From Obelidium mucronatum (lineage: Eukaryota; Chytridiomycota; Chytridiomycetes; Chytridiales; Chytriomycetaceae), in contig JAIVFH010000016.1 in assembly GCA_025765595.1 (NCBI GenBank), forward strand, positions 248,001 to 312,000: 64,000 nt of DNA. Reading direction: 5' to 3'. Made by a program: the position numbers and the translations under genes. The notes below the pieces were generated by a model. The model searched no databases, was not told the DNA's origin, and worked only from the letters and a program-made list of their open reading frames with translations. Below, in pieces: positions 10,506-20,549 of the stretch (within the stretch, counting starts at the first letter, position 1; every line of letters begins with the position of its first letter).

Positions 10506-11333
10506 TCAATGGTTTATTGCTGATGGAACACGCACAAGCAGTTGCGGAAATGAAGTGGTTGCTCCAGAAACATGCGCATCTTCTATTGCCTGCTCTCCAT
10601 TGCTGGCAGTTTTCTTGTTCAGACTTCCTTTTGGACGACCACTCTTCATAATCATTCTCCCCGTTGGAGTGACTGACGGAGTGGGTACAGAAGTAGACGA
10701 TTGTATGGTAGATACGATGGGTTGACTAAAGTTGGTAGGTATAGCTTCTCTTCGTTTTGTTTCATTTGGCAATTCATCCGAACTGGGTCTTTTCCTTGAC
10801 GTTTGCCCAGGCGAAACTCCTTCGGATTGCTCCGAAACAGGAGACATTGGAGCGTGTACAGGAGATAATAGTGAATCACTAACTGCATCAGTCACGGGGA
10901 CTCCTTGAATATCATCCAAGTTGGGCGTCAATCCAGATGCATGTGACATTCGATGTAGCTCAGCGACGAGAGAAAAGCATTTACTATCAGCAGCAGCAAG
11001 AGCTCTCGACATTTCATTCAATTGCGTCTGCAGAGAGAGGATATACTGGTAGGATTCCGCCAAGATGGTTTGTTTGGATGCAGGTAAAGTTGTGGGGGTT
11101 ATCGTGGATTCTGAACGAGGTCCAAGGGAGGAAACTGCAGAAACTGCTACTGTGCTAGAAGTTTTCTTTGCTACCTGGCATTGCAGGGTAGGTACGACAG
11201 TCGCCAGTCGGGCGAATCCCACGTTGAGGACTTCGCGGCGTTGTCGTTCAACTTCATTCTGTGCGGCACGTTTCTGCTGCTGGTGCTGAAGGGTTTGCGA
11301 GCGGTGCTGCTGTTGGTCTTGCCCTGAATCCAT
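10506..11333 (-). CDS. bHLH transcription factor (275 aa)
   Basis: This gene encodes a basic helix-loop-helix protein. The basic region and helix 1 are KRAAQNEVERQRREVLNVGF followed by ARLATVVPTL. A long Ser/Thr-rich loop of about 40 residues leads to helix 2, KQTILAESYQYILSLQTQLNEM, which runs into a short coiled coil. The basic region has the E-R-x-R-R pattern expected for E-box binding. The C-terminal half is Ser/Pro/Thr-rich and contains an AT-hook-like SGRPKGSLNKK. The reading frame stays open upstream to 11426. However, a GTGAGT donor at about 11421 and an ...ATTTCAG acceptor just before the ATG at 11333 suggest a 5' UTR intron, so MDSGQDQQQ is chosen as the start. Probably a nuclear regulator; target genes unknown. 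Confidence 0.85.
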   Translation of the reverse strand: MDSGQDQQQHRSQTLQHQQQKRAAQNEVERQRREVLNVGFARLATVVPTLQCQVAKKTSSTVAVSAVSSLGPRSESTITPTTLPASKQTILAESYQYILSLQTQLNEMSRALAAADSKCFSLVAELHRMSHASGLTPNLDDIQGVPVTDAVSDSLLSPVHAPMSPVSEQSEGVSPGQTSRKRPSSDELPNETKRREAIPTNFSQPIVSTIQSSTSVPTPSVTPTGRMIMKSGRPKGSLNKKTASNGEQAIEDAHVSGATTSFPQLLVRVPSAINH

Positions 11334-11569
11334 CTGAAATTTGTTTGCAGTGAGGGGGATTGCGCGATCGCTGGAAATCGATTGCGCAATACCGAAAAAT
11401 TTTCCAACTTGCAACTGACTCACCACGTAATTGATTTCTTCTTTTCGATTGATATTAATATTGATGATTTTTTATTTAATTCCTCAAGGATGACACGAGA
11501 CAAAAAAAGTAGAAAACGGTAATTCTAATAGAGGACCAGCTCTTTTCCCTCCACTACTATTGTGAAAGT

Positions 11570-12745
11570 TTAGCGTCTAGGAGGTGGCCCATCATAGTAA
11601 CTGTCATATCTGCTGTCGTGGTTATTATTTGGCCCGTCGTAGTAGCTGTCATACCGACTGTCATGGCCATCGTTATCGAACTCGGAATATGGTCGGTTTC
11701 CGCCTTTTCTTTGCATGGAATAGTCATCGCCACCACGCTTCTTGTTTCCTTTTCCTTTCTTCTTGCGCGAACAGCAACAGAATACAACAACTCCCAAAAT
11801 AATCAAAACAAGAGCCACAGATCCTCCGATAACAGCGTAGAGGGTAGTTCCAGTCAATGAAAAGCCTTCAGCAGTATCTTTGGCGGCTGCCACTGTAGTA
11901 GTTGTTGCTGCAGTCGTTGTAGCAACAGTGGTTGTAGTAGCACTTTTAGAAGTGGCCACACCAGTACTTGTCCTGGGAGGAAGTCCCGCCAGAGCTGCAG
12001 CAGTAGTTTGTTGGGCCGCAGGGCCGGGGTTGTTGGCTGGTGGCGGTGGTGGTGGAGCATTGCTGTCTGTTACAACATTCACAAAATTGGCTGGGTTGGA
12101 TTGAGGTAGGTTAGAGAATCCAGCATTTCCCTGGAATGCGCTGAAGAGAGAATCGGTTAAGAACGTTACAGCATAAATGATGGCATTCGAAACCCACTAG
12201 GTACAAGGCAGGCCCGCATCACAAACGACACTGTTAACATAGTTGACAAAGTCTCCTGGCACATCGCCACCCAATTGATTGTTTTGAAGAAGCAGGTATC
12301 GCATTTGGGTCAATGCATTGAATGATCCTGGCAATGCTCCAGTGAAATGGTTTCCGTCCAACGTCAGCACTTGTAGGCCAGGCAGGTAACCAAACACATC
12401 GGGCAAGTCCCCAGTCATTTCGCAACCAGACATGAACCTATGTAGAAGTAAGGTGATGGCAGTAGAAACACACGACAACTTACACACGTTGCAGATAAGG
12501 CAAACCAGCAATACCACCTGGAAATGGAATCCCAGACCAAATAAGCCTTTGAGGGCAGTTCATGTTTCTAGAACATGAGGTCAGGCAAGTGATGGCATTA
12601 GCAATAGAGCTTACAATGTGGAAATGTTTCCTCCAGCATCACATTCTACGAGACCATAGCTAACGCTTGGATCACAGCAGTTGGCTGTGTCAACAGGCAC
12701 CACTCCAGCAAGGGCGTCGGCCAAGGTAGAACAGTCAGTACTCAT
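11570..12745 (-). CDS. Leucine-rich-repeat single-pass membrane protein (LRR-TM 1)
   Basis: Short exons of near LRR length encode an N-cap with spaced cysteines (MSTDCSTLADALAG..., NCCD, LVECD), then about three LRRs (LPGLQVLTLDGNHFTGALPG, LTQMRYLLLQNNQLGGDVPG) and a Pro/Thr-rich stalk. One transmembrane helix (TLYAVIGGSVALVLIILGVVVFCCC) precedes a basic tail. The tail ends with two copies of HDSRYDSYYDGP. Introns are phase 2, each interrupting a Leu codon (CT|N), as in the neighbouring paralogue. An apparent TAG at about 12196 is removed by splicing at TA|GTGGGT. No signal peptide precedes the N-cap and no ATG lies in the about 100 bp upstream. LRR ectodomains usually mediate protein binding at the surface; the ligand is unknown. 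Confidence 0.85.
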
Positions 12746-12903
12746 CTTGGGCTGATTTCTTTTGATTAGAAAAAAAAGCGAGATGGAATTTTTATCCAAA
12801 TGGGCTTGTCTGGTGTCTTTGTAAGTGTGATTGAGCTCGTTCAGGCCAAGGTCAGATACTTAAATGCCTTTACTAATATCAATAGAGTCCCAGAAACAAG
12901 AAC

Positions 12904-14489
12904 CTAGTAACGATTGTTTCTTCCACGCTCACCATTTCTACCATCGCGATTATTGCTAGACCCATATCTATCACTTCCACGACTGTTGCTACTTTGATTT
13001 CCGCTGCGCTCGCCGTTCCTAGTACGGCTTTTATCGCGACCACCACCATTCCTAGCATCCAGGCTACCAGATCGATCCCTGTCAGAATATCCACGATGCT
13101 GCTTCCCCTCGTTTCTCCTCGTTCGAGATCTTTCCCTATCCTCTCGACGATCTCCATTACGTGGTGAAGGTGTCGCCTTCTCCCGTTCCCGGCCGCGATC
13201 AACGCGTCCACCACCGCCACCAGTGCGAGAACCGGATCTTCCGTTTCCACGCGACACCGATCTTCCATCCTTTTCTCTGCCGCCACGGCCATTCCTTCGG
13301 TCTCTTTCTCCCTTGTTGTGGTAATACCCTCTTTCGTCGTCCTCAATCACGTAACCATCCATTTCCTTATTACGACGCTTGCGTCTAATGCAACAAACTA
13401 CAATAATAGTTATCGCAATAAGCGCAACAACGCTTCCAATTATTCCAGCAATCAACCCAAAGTTCAGTGGGGTAGAGGTTTCTGAAGTAGATGCCGCGAT
13501 TTGCTGAGCTACTGGTGATGGTGGTGGAGATGCTTGCGTCGCTTTTCCGGTAGGAGGCGCAACACCCTTCACATTTGGGGCTGTTGCACTGGCAGCAGCT
13601 CTGGTTGTGGCAGCAGGACGAACAGCTGTAGCTGCCCCTTGGTTATTTCCAGAACCGTTTCCACCAACATTATCAGCAGGAGCAGGGTTATTTTGATTCG
13701 GCGGTGCGCCGGAATCGGGAATCGTTTGATCGCTTGGTATGTTTGGGTCAGGAACTGTCGGGACTCCTGGATCAGGAACCGTTGGAAGGTCAGGAACATT
13801 GGATCCGCCGGCACCAGGTGATATCGGCTGACAACTCGTTCTTTGAGCACCAAGAGAGATTCGTGGATTCGGTACACTGCCAAAAAAACAGTTTCCTTGG
13901 AGTTGAGCTACCTGAATCGAATTCCAGTTTTCGATTCCAGAAGGTAAACCACCAGCGAAATTGTTGTTTTGCATGTATCTGTTGTTTGCGCAAGAGATTG
14001 TTTAGTTTAGGCGTGCAATTGGCAATTTGCTTTTTACAAACTCACAAGTATGTCATGTACGTCATTTGCCCAAACGAAGGGGGCAACATACCGCCCAGAA
14101 AGTTTCCTTCGATATGACTGAAATAATTAAATGGAGTCAGTTAACCAGAACTCGCACTTCAAGAAACTCACAGTTCCTGCAGGTAAAAGTTGGCCCAAAT
14201 GTCAGGCAATGGCCCATCCAAGTTGCAGTCCTGCATGAACAGCACCCTGAGTCCGCTCAGCTGCCCGATCTGAGAGGGGAATCTCTTGCCGTACCAGGGC
14301 TGTCCTGGTCCAGTGCATAGAGCGTTTCTATGGGCTGGCTTAGATGATACTCACTCTTAAACAACACACTCACAGCGTCGAGATGCGTCCATCTGTACAT
14401 GAAACTAAACCACCGGCCGTAGTGGTACAGCAATCGTTGCCGATAGCAATCCCCAACGCGGCCGAAAGAGCCGCACAGTCGGAGCTCAT
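12904..14489 (-). CDS. Leucine-rich-repeat single-pass membrane protein (LRR-TM 2), Arg/Gly-rich tail
   Basis: A paralogue of LRR-TM 1 directly upstream of it on the same strand. The N-cap is MSSDCAALSAALGIAI with DCC and LVSC cysteines. LRR exons follow (IGQLSGLRVLFMQDCNLDGP, FGQMTYMTYLYMQNNNFAGG), then a Pro/Asp repeat region (PDLPTVPDPGVPTVPDPNIP), a Thr/Ala-rich stalk and a TM helix (FGLIAGIIGSVVALIAITIIVVCCI). The cytoplasmic tail of about 150 residues is extremely Arg/Gly/Asp/Ser-rich and ends RGRNNRY. Phase-2 introns between repeats match the paralogue, so the two arose by tandem duplication, with quite different tails. The RG-rich tail is unusual for a surface receptor and recalls RNA-binding proteins, though this is inference. 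No signal peptide is visible. Confidence 0.85.
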
Positions 14490-14843
14490 GTTCACCGAAA
14501 ATTTAATCCGGATAATTGACCACAGATTAAATCAGCAACTCCAAAGACACTCGGAACAACCAACAGAGATCTGCAAGAGTCATCGCCATCGCTTCTGTTG
14601 TAGGGAAATCAAAACACAACTAGGAATATACTGATATCGAAAGTTACAAGAGTTTCGTGCATAAATAAATATGCAACAAAAAGGATATGTCTTCGAAAAT
14701 GAAAATGGAAGGAGAAAGGAAAATTAAGACATTCATCAATCTTTCGACGTTCAAGGAAGGTCGTTTCTGTAATTCTCAATCCTCATATTCGTTGAAAAGC
14801 ACAATTTTTCTGTAAGGAAAACAAACACACAGCGTCAGTTTGC
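14490..14843. other. Divergent intergenic region, LRR-TM 2 / K+ channel
   Basis: A 354-bp AT-rich stretch lies between two divergent start codons. It must hold both promoters. I see no RNA gene, repeat or conserved ORF in it. Confidence 0.5.
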
Positions 14844-17582
14844 ATGATTCGGTCCATCGCAGCAGGAACAGCAGCTGAATCTTCCTTTCAATTCAAGTGG
14901 AAGAAAAAGAAAAAGAGACCTGGTCATAATCGTCTCTCGCGCAAGGCAAGCTTGGCTGAGTCTGACACATCCGAGAAAAAGGCAACATCCGTCAATAGGC
15001 AAGAATCCAGACCTTCGCTGGATCAAAAGCTTAGCAATTCCATCAATAGTGGTGCAGGAGATGAAGCGGTATGTGTCTTGAATGGCTGCACGTTTTTTGG
15101 ACCTGGCGCGTGCACTAAACCCTTTCTTGTATTGTACTGTAGGATGATGAGGGAAGCTATGAAGCCACTGAGTCGATTTATTCTTCAATCACTGAAATGG
15201 ATGATGAAACGATATTCGAGCGATGTTTGCAGGAACTCATTGCAGCAACAGGTAAAAAGTATTTGGTGGCTTGCTTTGACAGGATGGTACTTAAATTAGC
15301 TCAAATAGAAACCATGAGCATCACAAGAGCAAAAATATTCATCTTACAAAATGTAGCCGTCATGATTCCGTACAAAATGATTGACAAGAGTCTTATTGCT
15401 GCTGCGTATATGTCACTGAGCGATTTGCAGCGCGACCGGCTCACAAAAATGGGGCTTTCTTCACCAATTTCTCTTGCGAAAACGCTTCTCACTTCCAAAC
15501 TGATTAATCAGTTTTTTATCCTTGTTCTCATCGTTGCAATAATTCTGCTCTGTGTTGAAACTACGCCCAACCTTTCCATCAACAATCTGCAGGTTATATT
15601 TATCATAGAATGCTTTTGCATGCTTGTATTTGTGGTGGAGATTGTTGTACAAGCTGTCTGTCTTCAAAAGGGCCTCTTGACGGCTCTGCGCGGGTTTTCA
15701 AGTCCAACTATCTCACACCTTTATTCAATCGTTGAAGTTATTTACTCCTCTGTTACGATTGGTATCAAGACAAAGTCTTCAGAATGGGAAAATGAACATC
15801 AGCCACCGCATTCATCCATTCCAATCGAGAGCCCCGTTCCTTCCACTCAAGAGATTGAATATCGATACTTGGACTCGGATTTAGATAGATGGATCTGGCT
15901 GTTGTTGGATTTATTGGCAACAACGCCGTTTTTTGTTGAGGTCCTTATCGACATCGTCATTGCCTTCAAGAACGACCTCGGCTATTATGGTTTCTTATTC
16001 CGAATGTATTCTTGGTCTGAATCTACGACAGAAGTTCAGGTTTTGAGACTCTTCCGAGTTTTAAGATTGTTTAAAGTTGGACAAAAGTCGGATAAGGTTT
16101 GTTGCTTGTTACTCTTGGTTGAGGTTGAACCAACTGTTAAAATGTTCCTCGATTTTCAAAGCTTCGAATCATTTTCAAGGCGATATCTAGTGCAACTGAT
16201 GGAATTTGGTTGCTTCTGATGACGTTGCCACTTTTTGTAGTGTTTTTCAGCTTTCTTCTGTTTTATGCCGAACATTCAGAAAGCGAGTTTCTGGACGGAA
16301 AGTGGGTATATTCTTCAGACAATTCAACATCCAACTATCAATCCATTTATGACTGCTTTTGGATGATCGCACAAACTGTGACGACTGTGGTATGGAATTT
16401 TTTCTTTCGGGTGATAAAAGGGTCCGTTAACCAACTTCTCCACTTTGAAGGGATACGGAGATATGCCACCCAAATCTGGATTAGGAAAGTTTGTAATTTC
16501 CATGGTTATGTTTCTTGCATTCTTTGTGGTCGCCTTCCCGCTCTGTATCATTACAATGGAATGTAAGATTGCTGTCACAAGAATTAACTTGCGTATCTTC
16601 TAAGGTCAAACACATGCGCATCTTAGATTCCCATTATGCAAGGATATTTTCGGAAAAGAAGCGAGGTCATGCTGAAGATGCTAGAATTCTGCGAAACCGG
16701 TTGATGGGCAATCGTGTTGGAAATAGCTCAAGCCCTTCTTCACGTGCACCATCATCCATGAACTCTCATTCAGATGCGATCCCCGTTGCTGTTACTGCCA
16801 CTGAAATGAAGGAAGAACCAGGTGCTATTGAGTCGGCTCCAGAAACTGCAACTGCTACACAAGTAGTTGAGCTTTCTTCTCAGTCTTTGGTGCCAGTGCT
16901 TGAACCAGTCGCGGTTCGCCCAATTGATCAGCCCACCCCAACAGCCAACCCCATATTGCCGTCAACTGCGCAAGTAATTGCTTCTAAATCTTCGGTTCCA
17001 GTGCTTGAGTCGTCATTCGAAAATTTGCCAATTGCTATCCGCCCTTCAGAACCACAGCAACCTATCTCAACAGCCAACTCCATAATTCGTTCGTTCACTC
17101 CCCCGATCCATTCGCTATCTGTTCCTGATTTCGAAACACCGTTGCCAAAGTCGGAATCAGAAATGGATGACGACGTGTCTCGCACCAAGCACCATCATGG
17201 TGGTATTGGTGGTGGGCACACGGAGAGCTTACATTCCCTCAGGCCAAAACACCATCACCATCATCATCATTTATCATCAACACATCATGGCTCGACGTAT
17301 CATGGGTCAACACATCACGGCTCAATGCATCATGGCTCTTCTTCCACTCATGGACATCACGGACATCACCATCGATCTCACCATGTTAGTGTAGCGGACG
17401 TAGACCATGGAGTCAGCTCCGCTTTAACAGACGGATATCCAAACACTGTCCTCTTTCGAATACAGGATTGGAAGTTGGAATACCGCGAAGATAAACGGGA
17501 GGATTTGTTAACAATGCGAATTCGCATCAAGGATGAAAAAAGCTACCGCGAATTGATGAGATTCCTTGCTGAGCATTGTTAA
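14844..17582 (+). CDS. Voltage-gated K+ channel alpha subunit (824 aa)
   Basis: Five exons (14844-15068, 15143-16096, 16162-16389, 16451-16562, 16627-17582) join to about 824 residues. S1 is LINQFFILVLIVAIILLCVE and S2 NLQVIFIIECFCMLVFVVEI. S3 is WIWLLLDLLATTPFFVEVLI. S4 has spaced positive charges (VLRLFRVLRLFKVGQK). S5 is WLLLMTLPLFVVFFSFLLFY. The pore has the K+ selectivity filter TTVGYGD, split by an intron after TTV, and S6 is FVISMVMFLAFFVVAFPLCIIT. The last intron must end at CATCTTAG (16626) to keep the frame (...TMEYSHYARIF). The roughly 310-residue cytoplasmic tail has a long Ser/Pro-rich segment and a His-rich region with HGST/HHGS repeats. It ends in a compact, charged block (VLFRIQDWKLEYREDKRE to FLAEHC). 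Role: voltage-dependent K+ flux across a membrane. The tail's role is unknown. Confidence 0.92.
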
Positions 17583-18096
17583 ATCGTCTTTCAACGAATA
17601 GATAATAAATTTATAGTAAAAACTCAAAAAACGCGCACTTTGAACATTGAGCTGCTATACCAACTGTTGCTTCATTTGGGGATAAATGACTAGGTGTGAG
17701 TTCCAATAATTCTTGCATACATCCACTGCGTCTGATGTTGAACCACAATTTAGCGAGATACGTAATTCAGGTTCCACAAGCAGTTAATACCTATGCAACT
17801 CCTCGAGCTGTACCATATTATCTGAAAGAGCACGATCGGATAACTTGATTCCGTCAATTGCAGTATCGACCACGAATGCACATGTTCTGCAAGTTCTTTT
17901 GTAGGGAGTTTGGACTTGCAGAGTTCCTGCGCTGGTTCACAAGTCAGACTTGTGATTGAATCATTCAGCCAGCCATGTAACCTACCATACAGGACAATGT
18001 AGCTGACTGTCTGTGGTGGCATGCTCCTGACTTGAATCGTGGTGAGTCTTTGTGCGTTTCCTATCCATTCTTTTTAAATATTTATTTTACAAATAA
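17583..18096. other. Intergenic region, K+ channel 3' end to cyclophilin
   Basis: About 510 bp without a supported gene. A 90-codon ORF on the minus strand (17750-18022) has no recognisable family and no clear splice partners. The last 40 bases before the cyclophilin ATG are AT-rich (TTTAAATATTTATTTTAC). No RNA gene was recognised. Confidence 0.5.
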
Positions 18097-19485
18097 ATGC
18101 AGCGGGTGTTCCTCGATGTGTCCATCGGAAGCAGCAGCGCCGGCCGCCTCGTCATTGAGCTCTTTTCGGACACGGTCCCGCTGACGGCCGATAACTTCCG
18201 CAGCCTGTGCACGGGCGAGAAGGGCACGTCGACCAAGCGGCCGGGCACGCTGCTGTGCTACCGCGGCTCGCGCTTCCACCGCGTCATCAAGGTCTTTGTT
18301 CGGCCTAACCCGCCTCACCCGCCTAACCCGAGGCTGGCGCTAACGCCTTAAACCTCACACAACCAACAGGACTTTATGGTCCAGGGCGGCGACTTCATCA
18401 ACAACAACGGCACCGGCGGCGAGAGCATCTACAACGGCGGCGGCGCCTTCAACGACGAGTCGTTTGCGCGCAAGCACGACGAGCCGTTCCTGCTGTCGTG
18501 CGCAAACTCGGGGCCAAACACGAACCGCTCGCAGTTCTTCATCACCGCAAAGCCGGCGCCGCACCTGGACGGCAAACACGTCGTGTTTGGTTTGTGTTTA
18601 ATGCGCCTGTTTGCATTGCGCTGAATGCCGCGTTCTCTACAGGGCGCTTGGTGTCTGGCTTCGACGTGTTTAGCAAAATGGAAAACACCCCCACAGACAG
18701 CAAGGACAAGCCGCTGGACCCAATCACCATTACAAACTGTGGTGAATTGATCAGGAAAGTAGTGGCTGCTGCACCGAAAGAAGATGTTGGCGAGGAGGAG
18801 AGTTCCAAGAAACGCCACAAGAAGAAAAGAAGGAACGCAACTCCCTCCAGCTCATCTTCGTCTTCGTCTGATTCTTCGGATTCTTCTGATTCTGATTCCT
18901 CATCGTCATCTTCGGATAGTGATGATGAAAAGGATAGAAAACGGAAAAGAAGAAGCAAGTCTTCAAGCAAGAAAGAGTCGAAAAAGTCTTCCAAAAAAAC
19001 GAAGCGTTCATCAACATCTTCGGATGACGATGGTGGTGACAGTGGAAACGAAGGAGACGCGTCAAAGAAGAAGGCGGGCGATTCTTCATTCAATGAGGAG
19101 CATAAATTTTTAGACAGAGCGTATGTGCCAAGCTTTAAGCAAAAAAACAATGAGAGAAGCCATAGGCAAGAGTCGTATGAAGAGCGCGAGGCCAGGATTC
19201 TGAAGGAACGGGCAGCTGAGGTCAGAACTGACGCAGCGGGAAGAGTCGTCAAGGGAAGAGGAGCTGTGGTAAGTTTTCTTTTGCAGACTTGTGGCAATGG
19301 CTCATTTTCCATTTTTTCAGGGCTTTGGAGCACCTGGTGGTTCTTCCAACAATAGTCGACACTACAGACGCGATGGCGGGGGAGGCAGCAACTTTAGGCG
19401 TGACGGCGGTAGCAGTTGGCGTGGTGGTGCAAGGAAAAGATATGATGATAGAAACGATGAAAGGCGAGGAGATGGTGATAAATGA
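18097..19485 (+). CDS. RS-domain cyclophilin (nuclear peptidyl-prolyl isomerase, PPIG/SR-cyp type)
   Basis: The N-terminal about 175 residues are a cyclophilin domain: [31 protein letters not shown], and the catalytic [15 protein letters not shown], split by an intron. It continues [39 protein letters not shown] and [10 protein letters not shown]. The catalytic Arg, Phe and Gln are present. The position that binds cyclosporin as Trp in cyclophilin A is His (PHLDGKH), as in cyclophilin G-type proteins, so drug binding is probably weak. A Ser/Asp- and Lys/Arg/Ser-rich region follows, ending in a Gly/Arg tail after the intron at about 19270-19320. Such proteins act in nuclear speckles on spliceosomal or RNA polymerase II substrates. 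Exon 1-2 are markedly GC-rich, the RS part is not. Confidence 0.93.
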
Positions 19486-19523
19486 GATAAATAATACACA
19501 AATTGTTCCATTTCATCTTTATT

Positions 19524-20515
19524 TCAAAGTGTGCCACGACGGTGATGGTTCCATAGATTGTACAATAGTCTCCAATCTCGATTCCTCAATCTTGGGTTAA
19601 ATACATCAAAGTTTGCTTGTTCAAGCCGCTTGAGGTACAAGTCAGCAGGAACACTGGATAACAATGCTGGAATTGCAACCTTTGGAAACTTGTCCTTCAT
19701 TTCTTCAATTTCGGCACGAGCAGTGACAATATGATTGTTGGCAAGAGTCGCCAATTCAAACACTACATCGGAGAGCTGGTTTGATGGGCCAGTCCGAAAT
19801 ACATCCTCCGATGACAAATTGTGCTGAGAACCAAAAAGCAATAAGCATCAAAAAGCAATAAGCACAGCAGGACTCGACAAAAAAACATTGTTTCCTACCT
19901 TAGCCATCAGATCACTGGGAAGAAAGAGTTGTCTTTCAGGAACAAGAATCGGAGTGGATCGAATGACGGTAGTAAGTCCAATAGCTTTTCCAATATGACT
20001 CGAAATGTGATCCACTTTAAAATCTTGAACTCCACAGGCTTCCAATTGTAAGTACAAGAGAGAAGACTGAGATTGTTCAGCATATTTTTCAAGAGCTTCA
20101 ACTGAAGGATATGACGAGCCAGCATGGAAATCCGACTCTCTGGCGCTTATAATTCTGTGCAAAAACTGTTTCGACAGCGGGGCATCCAGTATTGCTGCAG
20201 ACAGGGCTGTTGCTACTGGATGGTTGATGGGCCTTCCCTGCCAAACTCGTTAGTAGCCACACTGCAGCAGCCGCAACTTACGCCGTAGACACCGTCGACT
20301 AGATCGCGCCAGAACTTGTATCGCTGGCCGGCGATAACGTTTTGCATGTCGCCCTTCCGAACGGCATCGCGCACATGAGCAACTTCGACGTTAAAGGCGC
20401 GCACCGCAAAGATGGCGTCGCGCGCATGGCTCGGCGCAAATAACGTTGCCAAGTAGCCTTCGAAGTCGGCGGCGCGGACCGACGCAGCCAGACTGTTTGC
20501 TATTTTTGCGGCCAT
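19524..20515 (-). CDS. NDUFAF6: NDUFAF6-like complex I assembly factor (squalene/phytoene synthase fold)
   Basis: The protein has a squalene/phytoene-synthase-like fold of the NDUFAF6 (C8orf38) type, a mitochondrial assembly factor for complex I. Family-type segments are YLATLFAPSHARDAIFAVRAFNVE, YKFWRDLVDGVYG, HPVATALSAAI, LEKYAEQSQSSLLYLQLEACG, HIGKAIGLTTVIRSTP, and the C-terminal RLEQANFDVFNPRL with W-R-L-L-Y-N-L-W. The Asp-rich DxxxD substrate motifs of true synthases are absent, as expected for the assembly factor. Three exons are read; two introns lie near 20235-20280 and 19825-19900. Start MAAKIANSLAASVRA is chosen because it opens the first exon 34 bp from the divergent PIP5K start. 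Presence implies a mitochondrial complex I in this fungus. Confidence 0.9.
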
Positions 20516-20549
20516 TTTTTCAACGATTTTATTTTTATACAGGAAGAGG
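20516..20549. promoter_or_regulatory. 34-bp gap between divergent start codons (NDUFAF6 / PIP5K)
   Basis: AT-rich gap containing a TTTTATTTTTATA run, which could serve as a TATA-like element in either direction. Both transcripts must start within or very near the partner gene. Confidence 0.5.

Noticed and set aside
11358..11371. 14-base match GATTGCGCGATCGC shared with 51263-51276
   Set aside because: Both copies lie in intron sequence, the match is short and built from a self-complementary core; chance is a sufficient explanation.
12190..12200. Apparent in-frame stop in LRR-TM 1 suggesting a pseudogene
   Set aside because: A GTGGGT donor two bases into the stop codon and an acceptor at about 12140 remove it and restore the frame seen in the paralogue.
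16560..16630. Apparent frameshift after S6 of the K+ channel
   Set aside because: An intron 16563-16626 ending CATCTTAG keeps the frame into the long tail. The nearer AAG acceptor does not.
17750..18022. 90-codon ORF on the minus strand
   Set aside because: No family, no splice partners and ordinary AT-rich context; best taken as intergenic.
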